A stretch of 64,000 bases of DNA from Micropterus salmoides (taxonomy: Eukaryota; Chordata; Actinopteri; Centrarchiformes; Centrarchidae). The translations under genes were made by a program, and so were the position numbers. Below the pieces are notes generated by a model that had not been told where the DNA came from, did not search any database, and saw only the letters and a list, made by a program, of their open reading frames with translations. Where the stretch lies: positions 16,205,000 through 16,268,999 of the forward strand of contig NW_024040040.1 in assembly GCF_014851395.1 (NCBI RefSeq), in the 5' to 3' direction. Below, one piece after another: positions 10,328-23,019 of this stretch (position 1 is the stretch's first letter; each line of letters opens with the position of its first letter).

Positions 10328-10675
10328 GTTGACTTACAGTAGTTTAAGCCGTCAATAATTGCTTTGCACATTATGGTTGTGCTCTATAAGTTAAAAACAG
10401 GTTACAGCTTTATTTTTGACCATGTAATTTTACAGTTTTATTTAGTTAACGTTACATTGGGTTTAAGTTTCTGGGGAGTGTGTTAACTTACAGTATTTAA
10501 TAAGCCGTCAATAATTGCATTGCACATTACATGGTTGTGCTCTGTAAATGAAAAACAGGTTACAGTTTATTGATTTGAGAGTCAGGAGGATGTGTTGACT
10601 TACAGTAGTTTATAAGCTGTCATTAACTGCATTGCACAGATTGTGCTCTGTAAGTTAAAAGCAGGTTACAGTTAC
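10328..10675 (+). repeat. Degenerate tandem repeat, three units
   Basis: Units start at 10328, 10482 and 10594, each with GTTRACTTACAGTA, then a block around GCCGTCAATAATTGC..TGCACA, then GTGCTCTRTAAR and ACAGGTTACAG. Unit spacing is 154 then 112 bases, the difference being an insert in the first unit. It lies inside or next to the hAT remnant begun at 9824. Confidence 0.75.
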
Positions 10676-13380
10676 AGAATTCCTTATAGCTATGCAGTTT
10701 TATTAGAAACCTGGATTGAACGCAGCAGGTGATACAGCATTCGTAATAACCACGAGAGACCTGAGACTTATTTTCTAACAAGAAATGTTAACAGTCATAC
10801 AGATGTTTTGATATGAACAAGCAAACTACCTATCATTTTCTTACTCTGGGTGGGTGTGGGTGTGGATCAAATTCTTGGTCAGTGGCTGTTCCACAACTGG
10901 CCACCTTATTCAACTACAAAAACCTTGTGAACAATTAAAAGCTAAAGTGGCACAGCTAAATCTCTGTCTCTTCAAGTCCAAAGACGTCAGGAAAAACTCA
11001 TCTACTCTGAAAAAGTACACTGTACAGTCATTGTGGTCTGACATTCGAACTGCACTATAAATTTTTTTTTTTTTAAATTAAAAAAATTTATTCCCAACCA
11101 AAAACCGATCCACGGTGAGTTTCTGGAAGATTTTTTTTTTTTTTAACTAACAGCCAACTGAGTGGATGCTTCAGGATTTTCTCAACATCTCTGCGAGCTT
11201 GACAAAATGTCTGGCGACACAAGATTACAATTGAACAGCATGACACATGAGTCAGCAAATGCATGAACTATTTCTCGCCTCAGATTTATTCAGAAACCAC
11301 TTCAGTGGATAGTTAAGATGAGTCTGGGCAGCATTTCCAAAAACAGCTTCAGGTTGAACATGCAAAGCCAAACACAAAAGTGATTTTATGCAATCGGGTG
11401 CAAGAATAGTTCATGTTGTAGCACTTGACAATCATCTGTCCATTGATTACAAGCTAATCTAAATGGGTTTTTCTAATCTAAACTTTATTTAATGGGAGTA
11501 GGCACCATTATCTTTTTCACAATGACTGTTTCCCATTTTAGTTTTAAAAGTGCGGTTTAGCAACCACCAATCAAGTTTTTATTATCTACATCTTAACACC
11601 AGTACAGGAATGCACCACATACAAGTCATGGTCAAATAAAATATTACTTGCGTCTTTGTCTGTGCTCCTCTTATGGGTTTAAAGTGATGTTCAGTTGGAA
11701 AAAAGGTGAAGTCACATACTTCCATGTACCAATCACAGTTTTGTAACATATGAACCAAAACACCATGACATTTGTGGGCTTGTTTGCTTATGCTGCCAGC
11801 ACTGTCTGTCAGATCTGGTAAAATCACACCCACACAGTCCTGATGATGTAGATTAGCATTTTTCCAAATTTGAACTCTGATTCTTGTGCAAAGACAAGTT
11901 TCCACAGAGATTATTCCAAATATGAAGTCGCGGTTTTTGTGCTAACTCTTATCTATAAAACCCCACTGGAAAACCAGAACCCTAATGATCATGCTGCTGG
12001 TGGGCGAAGTAAAAAGTCAGCACAAGTCAACTAGCACATTTATGTGTGAGTGAGTATGTGTGCATGCACATATATGATTGTTGACTGGCATGCTCCATAA
12101 GGTTTCAACAAAACTGAATTTTTCAATCAGCTTGCTGCTTCGAACTACAGCACAGCTGAAAATTTGTCAAAATCTCTTTCTGTTTCTCCTTTCTGTCTCA
12201 ATCACCCAACATCTCTTCCTCCTGCTCACACATAAGCCAACACACCAGCGAGATGGTGTTTTTCATCTCACTCGCTCTGCAGGAATACTCCCTCGGGCAT
12301 TTCTTTGACTTCTCTTTCCTCATCGAATCTGACAACTTCACAGCCAGATGTTGAAGACGTGATCATCTTTTAATTAACCTGGGACACACAGGAATCTCCT
12401 TTTCGCTTCTCCTTCTTCACCGCGTTCTGCTAAGTACACACTCCCTACTGTCAAAAATCATCCCAGACAAAAAACACAGAACTACAGCACAGTTGAGTTT
12501 AGTGTGTTTAATTAACCTGCATTCATCTACGATGGCGTTAAAACAAATCCTGTGAATTGCTAGAAGTCTTTCATGCGATCCAAGCCAACATGACACATCA
12601 AAGTAAGCGCTGCAAAAACCAGTTGCTGCATGTTTTTACACCTTTAAATCAATGATTTATGCACCTGTTTTAGGAAAACATTTTCAAGTATTGTTTTTAA
12701 AAGGGAGATGGACCTATAGATGGGATTTGGTATGAAGGCGATGAGCCATGCACATACACATAATGTCAGGAGCATGTGGCATTTGCCTCAACCCAGTTTT
12801 TATATCATTGCTGGCAGTGGCCTGAGGGTTGAGAATCCTGGCGCCGGAATTGGTCCTCAAACCAGATGGGAAGACTGATGGTTGGACAAAATGAACCAAA
12901 CATGCTCCGCTCTGCCTCAGCTCAAGTGCCTTGCTTCACCACACTCAACCTCCAGTTGCTTAGTGGTCAAATGTAGACTACAAAAGAGTACTCTGATGTG
13001 TGAATATGGCATACTCTGGATTAACAAATTGTCCTAATTATATGTATATGTCCTTAGTAAGAAAACTAAATGTAGAGAATGGATAGATTTTAACAATACA
13101 TAATGTATTATTTATGCAAGATTTCTATTATCTACCCCTCAAACTCTTTCTCCCAGCTCTACAGAGCTTTTTGGCATCTTTCAGTTTATCATTTTTGTTT
13201 TCCAGCATGCAACTTCAGTGTTTTGCTTCACTTTCACTGCCCTCATACACCATTTTCCACTGCAGCGGGCAGCTATTTTCAGTAACAATAGCTCTAAAAA
13301 CGCCTGTATGTTACCTGCCCAGCTCCAGTCAACAGACAAACAAAGTTAGTGAGGAACGACCTTAGTCCATAGCATTTGAC
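10676..13380. other. Unassigned noncoding DNA
   Basis: Two T-runs with neighbouring A-runs occur at 11060-11090 and 11130-11147. Small frames of 60-107 codons on both strands have no family resemblance. No repeat end was recognised. Confidence 0.4.
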
Positions 13381-14565
13381 TAGGGATGCAACGATAACAG
13401 ATTTTGTTGGTACAATTATTGTCAGAGAAATAATCACGGTTTCACAAATATTACAATTATTATGCTTTAATTAATTTCACAACAGTATTATTAATATAAG
13501 AGGAATATTAACTTTTATCCACTAGGAGAAATGGTTATAAAGGAGGGGAATAAACTGTAATGTTATTGTCATCAACTCTCATCCATACATATGTTTTAGT
13601 GAAAATGAGAGAAAGAAATTGAGTGCAGTGTTAACTGAAATGTATTTCATTGGTAGCCTGTAGTCCTGAAAGTCTATAAGCTCCTGATGTATGTTAGTGT
13701 TTTACACCTGGCAACATTTTCTCAGCACAGACAGGAGAAGACAACATGATGTAACGTTAAATGTTCAGTGACTGAAGGTCTTGAGAGGACTACGTTCTGT
13801 CTTCCATAAAGGCCAATTTAAGAAAAGAAGCGATTTGCACTGCGTGGAAGCTGCTCAGCGCTAAAGTTCAACAACTTTGACCGCGGCATGCGCGCAAGCT
13901 CGCCGTGCACATTGCTTGATGCAGCAACAAACCAAGCCATTGGAAGTAATGGGTTTCATAGCGCAGCGGGGCTGTCGTTGCGGTGGGTCTGAAAGTTTAC
14001 ACCTGCTTTGTTTGTTTACGTTGCACTGAAAGCTTAACTCTCACCGCTACGGCATTGATTGTAAGTGACATGTTTATATTTAATTCCCTACCAACGTGCA
14101 ACGTAATTCAATATAATGTATTTGGCCTACCTTTACTTGGCCGTGCAAAGCTATGTGGTGATCCCGCAGGTGCTGCATCAAGTTTAATGTAATTATTCGC
14201 TCCTTTAGCAGGAACCTTTTAACGGCAAGTTTTTCTTGTGATCCGTCATCTTCACTAACGCCCTGGTCAGTCTTAGTGTAGCCTACCCAAAATGCTCCCA
14301 CACTGCCAACTTCAACCGTTTCTTTGGTGGAAATAAAGCTTCACAGTTTGGCCCCTCTGCCATAGTTTAGGCAGGGTACACTAGCCTCTGATAAGCACAA
14401 CACTTAATCTGGTGCACCGTTCCTGTAACTTTGTTTTTTTTTTATGCAAGTTGCCACAGTTTCATTCCATGCAACAGAAACATTCGGTGTTGCGGAGCCT
14501 TTACGATTAACCATGACGTTTTAAAGCGCGGTTAATAGTGAAATCCGGTAATCGCTGCATCCCTA
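13381..14565 (+). mobile_element. hAT-family non-autonomous element, 1185 bp
   Basis: The left end TAGGGATGCAACGATAACAG and the reverse complement of the right end, TAGGGATGCAGCGATTACCG, agree at 17 of 20 positions. They are bordered by CATTTGAC (13373-13380) and CACTTGAC (14566-14573), an 8-bp duplication with one change. TAGGGATGCA termini and 8-bp duplications fit hAT. The interior has a CpG-rich patch (13840-13985) but no transposase frame longer than about 73 codons, so it would have relied on a related autonomous copy. Confidence 0.8.
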
Positions 14566-16100
14566 CACTTGACACAGAGAATCATTCTGAAATATATTGA
14601 ATTCTGGTCAAGAAATTACCATTACCAGGCAAAAGGTAAAAGAAAACAAGGGTTGAGACATTATGGATTCATGTCTCTAAACCAGTGGCAGCTACATGTG
14701 TTTATCATGCGGCAAGAAATGAGGAGATTTAACAGTGAGAGAAATGGTATCTCCCACCCAGGGGGATAACTATGTGCAGCGGCAAGGAGCACAGACAGAG
14801 AAAGATTTGAGCAAGAGGCAAAACAGGTAGGAAAAACTGTGGAAATAAAGGGTAGTGAAGTAAAAGAGCTATAGGAATAACAATGTCTGAATGCTAGGCT
14901 GACGCGTCACATTTGGCAGTTTTTTTTTACTCAAACAATGCCTGCATACTGAATGTCCCAGAAACTGGCATCACTAACCAACAACACTGAAAGTATAACT
15001 CTCAAGTGATCTCAAATGGTGACAGATAAGATATTACAGGTTATAAAGTCTAATTTCCACTACTTTAAAACAATCATTGCCTTAACTTCCAATTACATTC
15101 AGTATTTCCTCTGCTATTTTTGATACCCCTAATACTGTAAAAATAGGAGCCTAAATGCTGGCTACCTCATTAGAATATAATTCCTTGTGCAGGCCCTGTT
15201 GTTCAGCCTTAACAATCTTCATTGGCATCTTCCATCTGAAACTTGGCTCAGGTTCCCTTCTTCTGAGGAGGAAATGTGGCACGGAGTTAGCCATTAGCGT
15301 AGCTAGTGCTGAGCAAACGTAATTAAAGCAGCAGCAAGGTGGCTAATGCTGAGCTTAACACAATCCCTAGCCCCAGTCCCCCATGCTAATGTGATGGAAT
15401 GTTTGTCGAGTTGTCCCTCACTGGCTCGTTAAAGACACGAGAGCCTGCGAGAGCCAGGAGAAAGAGATACGGGAGGGCAGCTCAGAACGAGCAGAGAGAC
15501 GAAGGCGCAGAGGGTTTGCTGCTGAGAAGAAAGAAAGAGAGCAAGTCTAGTCAAACATCAATAAAAAACACGAGAAAGTTGAAGTTAAAGTAAACAGTGG
15601 AGGAATTGAGGTGCCGTGGATGGTGAAAAGGGGATTCTTTAACCTGAGTTCACAGCTCAGCAGCCATGGATTTTTTTTTATTCATTCCAGGAGAGTATTT
15701 TTTTCTTTTAAAGAATATTTAATATCTTGTGAAAAGAGATATGCGCTGCTTTCTCTGCAGAGTGCTGTGTGTCAGGAGTCTCAACATCTGTGTGAACCTG
15801 TAACCTGAGACGCTTCAGTATCTGCCATGAGAGTTGCAGGATAGAAAATGATGGAGATTCTGTTTATTGGTGATAATGTGTAGAGGAATAAAGGTTTGGC
15901 CTCTGGGTCAGGGAAAAATTAGCTGGGAAAGAATACATCTGATGTGATACGGTTGCTGTAGTCAGCCGGCAGTACAGTATATAGTACCTGTCAGATTGCA
16001 AACAAGAAGCTAGTAGTTTTTTTGTAGAGATAGCGCCACCACCTGGCCTTGTAGCTGACTCCTAACACCTGAACTTGTAATGGTTGCAGGAACATTCTCT
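14566..16100. other. Unassigned noncoding DNA
   Basis: No repeat end or exon recognised. A purine-biased stretch with several short open frames lies at 15420-15600. Confidence 0.4.
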
Positions 16101-16102
16101 GC

Positions 16103-16372
16103 ACCTGCACTGGAAGGCCAAAAGTATGCAGAGAAGCCCATCATTTTTGTGAACTTTTTGTATTGTATGGGTGGGTTTTTAAAGTTTGGTGTGGGAAGAA
16201 CTTGACTGTCCTGTACAGAGCCCTGACCTCGGGGTATAGGGAGAACGCCAACTGTGAGCCAAGCCTTATTGCCCAACATCACTGTTTACCTCACTAATGC
16301 TCTTGTGGATGAATGGGAGCGAATCGCTGCAGCCAAGTTAAAAACATCTGGTGGAAAGCCTTCAGACTGCAG
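16103..16372 (+). pseudogene. Deletion relic of a second Tc1/mariner-like transposon
   Basis: GGCCAAAAGTATGCAGAGA at 16117 resembles the terminal repeat of a common teleost Tc1-like family. It is followed almost directly by the 3' part of the transposase gene: a stretch corresponding to the segment before the third catalytic residue (near 16180-16230), then a frame at 16254-16350 whose LTNALVDEWERIAAAK segment is the typical C-terminal helix region. The region between, where PxxNPIE with the catalytic Glu should lie, is shortened (GACCTCGGGGTATAGGG near 16227), so the catalytic Glu is absent. It is unrelated in sequence to the Tc1-like element at 59.75 kb. The right terminal repeat is missing. 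Confidence 0.65.
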
Positions 16373-17580
16373 ATATTTGCCTTTATTAAAACAGTTAATA
16401 CTGAGGGTTCTGCAGCCTCGCCAGAAGTATGTGCTCTCTACAGTAGATTATTCTTAGGGACAAGGAGGACAGTACAGTATCAAATTTGTACGTGTCATTT
16501 GACTCAAGCAAAGTCTGCCTGACCTGCTCTGAAACACACACTGTGCCATTTTAACCCAACTGCCAAGCTCCGCGGTTTGCTCTGCGTGACAAAAACGCCA
16601 ATAGGCATGAAGCAAAGGATTGCACCAAGTCGAGCGTGTTCTGCTGGTTGCTAATGGACTGCATGGGGACTGCAGCACCAACCCCAACAGCTGTCATAAA
16701 ACATTGATGCTCTCTACCAATTCCCACTGGTAAAAAGGAAAATGTAAAGATCATGGATATATATGAAAGGCTTCAATGCAGCTTTGGTTTGTGCACTCAG
16801 CCAAGAATACAGCGTCTTAAATCCCACTAGAAACAAACCGTAAGCATGGTCATGTACAGTATGTGCTTCTGGCTCTTATGTCTTTTTGATGGTGTAAACA
16901 AATAGTGCATAATATCAATTAAAAAAACAAAGCACAGCTACCTTGTTGAATACAATAAAGGGGCAGAATATTGCAGAGAACACCTCCGCAAAAAGACATG
17001 AGCATACTATTGCTCCAGGAAATCATATTGATGGATGACTCACCATCTTCTGGCCATCTCCTCTTGTTATAGTGAAAGTGATAAGACACATACAGAATAG
17101 GGATTAAAATCCTGTTTGCTGGAGTGCATTTAGAGAAGTTCACACCTAACATGTACTTGAGCTTGCACCATGCAAATTGATGACCACACTCTCAGCGCAA
17201 ACATGGAACAATTGACTTAATCCACAGAGGAAGCCTTTGCCATAAACCCTCAGTCTCTCAGTTGATTGTGTACTACATCCAACCTGTTACTTATTTACAG
17301 TATGTTATAGCTATCAAGTTTTATGTTAGAGCACAGTACATATGCAGTTTACAATAACAGAGCATAAATATTTGAGAACATTATACAGCGAGAATAAAGA
17401 CCAGGACAGAGCTGCTAAATTTAGCCTAAACTCTGATCTCTCCCAGCATAGGCTTTCTCACAACACAACACAGTGGTGCTTACAGTAAACAGGGCTTTTA
17501 TTAACATAAACTGTATTCCAAAGAAATAAAGTGAGCTAGTTAGTTAATAATATGCTCTTTGGCCTTGGAGCTAACTTAAG
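16373..17580. other. Unassigned noncoding DNA
   Basis: AT-rich sequence with no recognised repeat end, exon or RNA gene. Confidence 0.4.
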
Positions 17581-18004
17581 TAGTGATGTGTCTGTCAGGA
17601 ACGAGTCGGCTCTTTGACATTGGGAGCCTGCTCCTGTCTGAGAGCCAAACAGATTACACAAATTACTTTTACTAACTGAAAAATACAGTATGTGTTTGTA
17701 TTGAGTAAATATTTAATAACCATACTTTTAAATTTTCATTAGTAGGGTGTTTTGTTATACAACTAGGATAGTTATATTCAACATTTAACACTTTTTAACC
17801 ATCAATATGACAATTTTTTACTGTATTGCAGATTAAGAATCTTGCATATTTATTTCTTGCAACAGATAAGAATGTAACTTAGGCAGTGAGCAACAGAAGT
17901 GGTACTAAATGGAGAGCCGTTTGGGAGCCGAAAGAGCCGGCTCTCTGAATGGAATGGGGCCATGAGATCCATCTCCATCCAAAGAGCCTTAAGTCCCATC
18001 ACTA
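17581..18004 (+). mobile_element. hAT-type MITE, about 424 bp
   Basis: TAGTGATGTGTCTGTCAGGA at the left pairs with a right end whose reverse complement is TAGTGATGGGACTTAAGG. Just inside both ends are repeated GAGCC/GGCTCT words (GAGTCGGCTCTTTGACA; GAGAGCCGTTTGGGAGCC). This is the layout of a teleost hAT MITE I recall. The flanking octamers (AACTTAAG and ACGCTAAT) do not match, so the duplication has decayed or the ends are off by a few bases. Confidence 0.6.
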
Positions 18005-21000
18005 ACGCTAATGTACTACTGCAGCTGGTAAGCTAGGTAGCAGGACATGTAAACAAATCCATTCCTAACACTTCTGTTTTTGTGTTTTTGGTTTTGGAAA
18101 GTCTAAAAGTAACCACCACCCTCCAAACTCTTTAAATGCAGAATGTTGCTTTCACTGCACAACTGTAGAGAAGTCCAAAGCGTGACAGGCCTGGTGAGCA
18201 GTCAATTTAAAAAATACTCTCTGGCTATAATATAATTATGTCTCTGATGACTAGTGTATTGTGTTCAAGCTGTCACAGAAAACCACAATGTTTACTTTGT
18301 CTTCATCAAAGGTTAAAGTGCCCATCTTTTGGCACAGTTTACCCACACTAGTGATCTGATTAATTGCTTCAGTGATCTTTTTTTCTTCTTCTTCAGATGC
18401 TTTGGCACTACTAAAAGCTAACACCCAACTCTTCTGTCAGTATATCACTTTGGATAAATAAAGCATCCTTTCCCTTAAAGGGATCGCAGAAGAGGCTAAC
18501 AGATGTGGGAAAGTACAAAGCTGTGAAATTATGACATGACGTGAAGACCTTTTTTCTCTTCAATATAAGACAACACGAGCAAAATGTTTCTCTGAACTAA
18601 TCTCTTTAAATCAGCACAATCCCTGGTTCTACGTTTTTTAAATGTTGATTGCTTTGTGAACTCTGCTCCCTTGATGATTTCTGTATTTCTTCAAATACTC
18701 ACTGAATTTCTAACCTTCTATTTCAGTTAGATTTAAGACATCAAGGCCACAGCATGTTTCCTTATTAGCATCATACCCAAACTAACAGTAATACATTGTG
18801 TGAGTGTATCAACAAAGTACCCTGGTCCTTAACTTAGAACTCTGAGTCAGTTTTGGCTGAACTCTGAAACTTAATTGACACGTTGTTACATTAGACACCC
18901 TCTTCTAGTCCTCCTCCTAGAAACCTGTGATACTATAAGACCTGCCTTGTTTCCTGGTGTCGGCAGCTGCCTTGATCTTTCTTCTAGCCATTAACAAAAT
19001 TACCCTTCCAAAAAGGTGGCTATACAGTTTATGGTACAAAAAGTAAATAATGTGTTTAAAACTGCAGGAAACCAAACTAATAGTGCAAGTCTGGATCTGC
19101 CCCATCTGGGTGTCTGCTCACTGGTTGCCAGTGCGTTTGTAGAATTTATTAAGACACTGACTGTGTTGATCGATTCAATGGCTCTGCATGGCCTAACCCT
19201 AATTATCTCTTTGAACTGTTGATTCTTATGAGCCTGTGTGAGTTGCTCAGGGAGATGATTCCTTCAGCAAGAACTCCATTGTAAACTGCCTGCTTGCTAG
19301 CTTGCTGCTAAGCTAACTTTAAAGCAATTTTTTGTGAAGCAACAGTTTTAGGGATCTGACTTTTTCTGCCTTGATTCATAAACTCAGAGTTGATACCAAG
19401 CACTGGTGCAATAGCAAAGTTTCAAACTTCAAATCTGCATAACACAACCTCAAAGTGCAAAAAAAGAAAGTCAACATGAGGCTGTAACTCGAACACATCA
19501 TCTCACGTACAGTAGAGCTGAAGACAAAATACACCATTATAATTTTAGGCTTATGCATATTATTTCTTTCAAGTCAGTTTATAAGATTGTGTTGTTATAT
19601 TGCATCATGAACATCAAACTTTTTTTGGGCAACGTTAGCTAACCATGCTTGGCATTTTCAACACTCTCACAGTAAAGCACTACCACTGCTTTCACATATG
19701 AAGGTATATGATGAGTATCGAAACTACTCTTACACATCAAAACTAGCTCACTTCAGCAAAAGAACAGAGCAGGAGAGAAAACTGTGTTTAGTCTAATATG
19801 GATTGGTCACATCTGGCTGTTATGCAATTTGTTTAATAAGGGTGGTCTCAGGTTCAGATCATTGCATGCCTCACAGTCATGTACCCTACCCCGAGCATGC
19901 AGCATAGACTTTTGATCTGGGCTGTTATAAAACTCAAACTTACACTTTGGACAAATTGGATATTTTCCTTAATTTGATTAAAGATGGCTTCATTTCTTTT
20001 CTGTAGTAGTTTCTGTGTTGTACCAGTGGATTTTACTTCACTATATCTGTAAGTATTTAAACTTTCTGTCTCACCTTGCGCATAGTATGTGTCTGTGTAA
20101 AACACACATATCTGGGAAGAGGATTTGACTATTATTTCTTTCCTGTAAGTCAAACACAACCTTTGTCAGTGTCATCTTCAAGTTATTCTCATTATATTTC
20201 TGGCAACATGATAAAACCAAATACTGAGCTTCATGGAATATTTATTCGACCTTATTTAGCAATTCTCTACGGACTGCCTCTGAACGGCATGATCTTTTCG
20301 GCTTTATCAGAGTGGAAAAACTGTTACACAAAGTGGATTTTGTCTCTCAAATATACAGTAGATATAACCCTTCAAACATTTTTTCAACAGTCTCAATTCT
20401 TGCCTGTGCAGTGTATTGACAATGTCATTTGAAATGGGTGTATGGAAGGGTAATGGCATTATAGAGTAAAATCTACAGAAATGAATGAAAATACAGCCTG
20501 TAATCATGTCAGAAAGTTAAAGAAGCAGAAAACAAGATATTTTAGACCGTGACAACAAGCATCAAGATTGGAAGCAAAGTTGTTTCAGTGCAAACTGCAT
20601 CCCTAGAAAACTGCTCTATTAACTTTCAGTTCATTTAACATTTTCTCCGTGGATCACTTTTTCTTGTGTTATTAGTATAGTTATAATCACTGCAGCACTA
20701 TTGTGTAATCCTATTACTGTACGTGTACATCATCAACTGGGTGGTAGAAAAGAACCGGGCCATGCAGGACAGATGGCTCACTTTGATGATGTGCCTTTGA
20801 TGCGCATGTGTGTTGGCACCATCTCAGCTCCCCCTCCCCAGCTCCTGACAGCCTTCAGCCATCATAGTTAGGGTGTAAAAAGGAGAGCAAAAAGGAAGGA
20901 GAAAAAAAAAATCAAAATTGAGCATTACAGGCATTCGATGGCATCTTTGATGGTTTGGGATTATGTTATGATCCCTTTTTGACTGAAGGTGGAAGCTTTG

Positions 21001-21430
21001 TGAAGATGCCAGGGCTGTAGTCAGTGACTTAGAGGGGAATTTTCCTCTAACCTGAGAGAGCTGGGTTACATCCATACGCCGGGCATAGTTTTTACAGCAA
21101 TTCCACCAGAGGTGTCCCTTGATGTGTGAAATTTAAGCTTTTGACAAAATCTGTATGTGTTTTCATGATGGGTCTCAGACCTTGGAACCAGCAGCTGACA
21201 AAACAATCTTAACTCATGGTCCATCTACCCGCTTGTTCTGAAGCTTTCCTATTACCAGCTATGTGATATGATTAAAAGCTCCAGAACACACGTGTAAGTG
21301 GACACTGAGTTTAGATTTTGTCAACTGCTGAATGATCTGTCAACCATTTTCAATAATTATATGATTCACTGATTGTTTGGTCTATAAAATATCAAAATAC
21401 TGAAAAAAATGCCGGTCACAGGTTCCTACA
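18005..21430. other. Unassigned noncoding DNA
   Basis: Long AT-rich stretch with only short random frames (longest 118 codons at 20076-20432, no family resemblance). No repeat ends recognised. Confidence 0.4.
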
Positions 21431-21599
21431 GCCCAAGGTGATAAGCACTACAACAACAGATGAAACACATCAATGTAAGAGAGTATCGCTTTCTGCAGGT
21501 GTTTCCTGCTCCGTGGCTGTGGAGTCTGGATCTGTGGTTGCGGGCTTCCTGGTGCCCCCATGTTTCTGCTTGACGCCAGTTGCTACAATTATTATCATT

Positions 21600-21835
21600 A
21601 GTACTAGTTATTTCTCTGTGGATATTGTGTTGGCTTCTCACCCGAGTCACGGTTCTGTTCAAGGTTTCTACCTCCTAGCAAGGAGTTTTTCCTTGCCTGT
21701 GTCCCCAAGTGCTTACTTATGGTAGGAATTATCGGGTCTCTGTTAATACTATTACAAAGCGTATGGCCTAGACCTGCTCGATATGAAAATTTTTTGAATT
21801 GGCAATATATGAATAAAATTTTATTTATTTAATTT
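21600..21835 (+). repeat. Retroposon 3'-end remnant
   Basis: The blocks GGTTCTGTTCAAGGTTTCTA, AGGAGTTTTTCCTTGCCTGT, CCCAAGTGCTTACTTATGG and GGCCTAGACCTGCTCGATAT, ending in a TATATGAATAAAATT tail, occur in the order I recall from a common teleost non-LTR retroposon 3' end whose consensus tail is a ...TATATAAATAAAATTG type. It is diverged and noncoding. Confidence 0.5.
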
Positions 21836-22616
21836 AAGAGATACTGTGATGTCCTTTCATATTTCAAAAAACATATGACATCTTTTTTGGCATAGAAATT
21901 ATATAATTGCCTCAGCTGCTCAGTGGTCCTGCCAAGCAGATACGTTAGTCCACCACGTTCTCTATTCTCACTATCTTGATCACCTGGTCAGTCTCACAGG
22001 ACTGTTCCTCTGCCAATCTGATTCTTTGGCAATGCCACCTCAATCACAACTCTAAGCCTAAACCCCAACAGATGCTCCCTTGCTAACACCTCCTCCATTA
22101 ATCCCTCAGTATATCAGTAACCTTCAGTGTATTCTACTGGGGCCTCACTCGTGGAAAGTGAAGCCAAATGAGTGTTCTGCTGCTCAGTGGGCAGTCGGAC
22201 TGATGAAACATCCTGAAAGGATACTCCTGCAACCTACGCCGTTCACACAAACATGAACACAAATATAGTCACATGCCTTTATCATTCCGTGGTAAATTCA
22301 TTTGGCATAGTTTTATATATCTGACAGTGCTATTCGTCACATCGTATCACAGCACAGAATAAATAGAAGCATCATACCTAATACATTTACACTGAGCCAA
22401 ATCACCTTACCTTGTTGTTTGCCTGCCATGCAGAGCTCAAATTTGATCTCACTTCCCATACTTTTTTAGTTCACATGATCTGGTTAAAATGTTAAGACAT
22501 TAGATAATATATCAAAATCAGTGCATCTGATAACAGCATTCATACATCGATTTAAGGTCTGTAAAGTAACCATCATTTTGTAAACCAGGAACTGAACTCT
22601 TTCTGCTTTCTTTATA
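21836..22616. other. Unassigned noncoding DNA
   Basis: No recognised repeat end or exon. Confidence 0.4.
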
Positions 22617-22845
22617 CTTACGAAGCAACAACTTTACTTCAGACTGAAAAATATCAACCACTATCTGATCGATTGCCATGCAATCTGGTTCACACATTCA
22701 CAGTCCAAAGAGGATGAATCCTAATGACTTGGGTGATCCCCTATTTCTGTAGCACCACCAGCATGTCAAAGATTTCACTTGAAAATATCTCAATACCATT
22801 GTGCCTAAGTACAGCCGCACAGAGCCTGTAGTATGGCTGTAAACC
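22617..22845 (+). repeat. Dispersed repeat R1, plus-strand copy
   Basis: AAGAGGATGAATCCTAATGA at 22708 is the reverse complement counterpart of 3155-3175 in the copy at 2.9-3.55 kb. It ends with TGTGCCTAAGTACAGCCGCA at 22800, which I recall as the far end of this teleost repeat. The middle is deleted compared with the other copies. Confidence 0.55.
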
Positions 22846-23019
22846 TGTTTCTTCCTCTGCTGAGTGCTTATCTTGATATTTAAACATTTATTCACGATCA
22901 CAAACCAAATGTAATTTTGACGTAAATGTGAATGATATTGATATCCAGTTGACAAATATTTACCTCTCATCAAGTCATTTTTAAACAGATAAATAGAGAT
23001 TTATTTTTCATGATTATTA

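Noticed and set aside
13840..13985. CpG-rich patch as a gene promoter
   Set aside because: It lies within the boundaries of a complete hAT element, so it is most likely transposon sequence.
17573..18012. Target duplication for the hAT MITE at 17581
   Set aside because: AACTTAAG and ACGCTAAT agree at only four of eight positions. The element is called from its termini alone.
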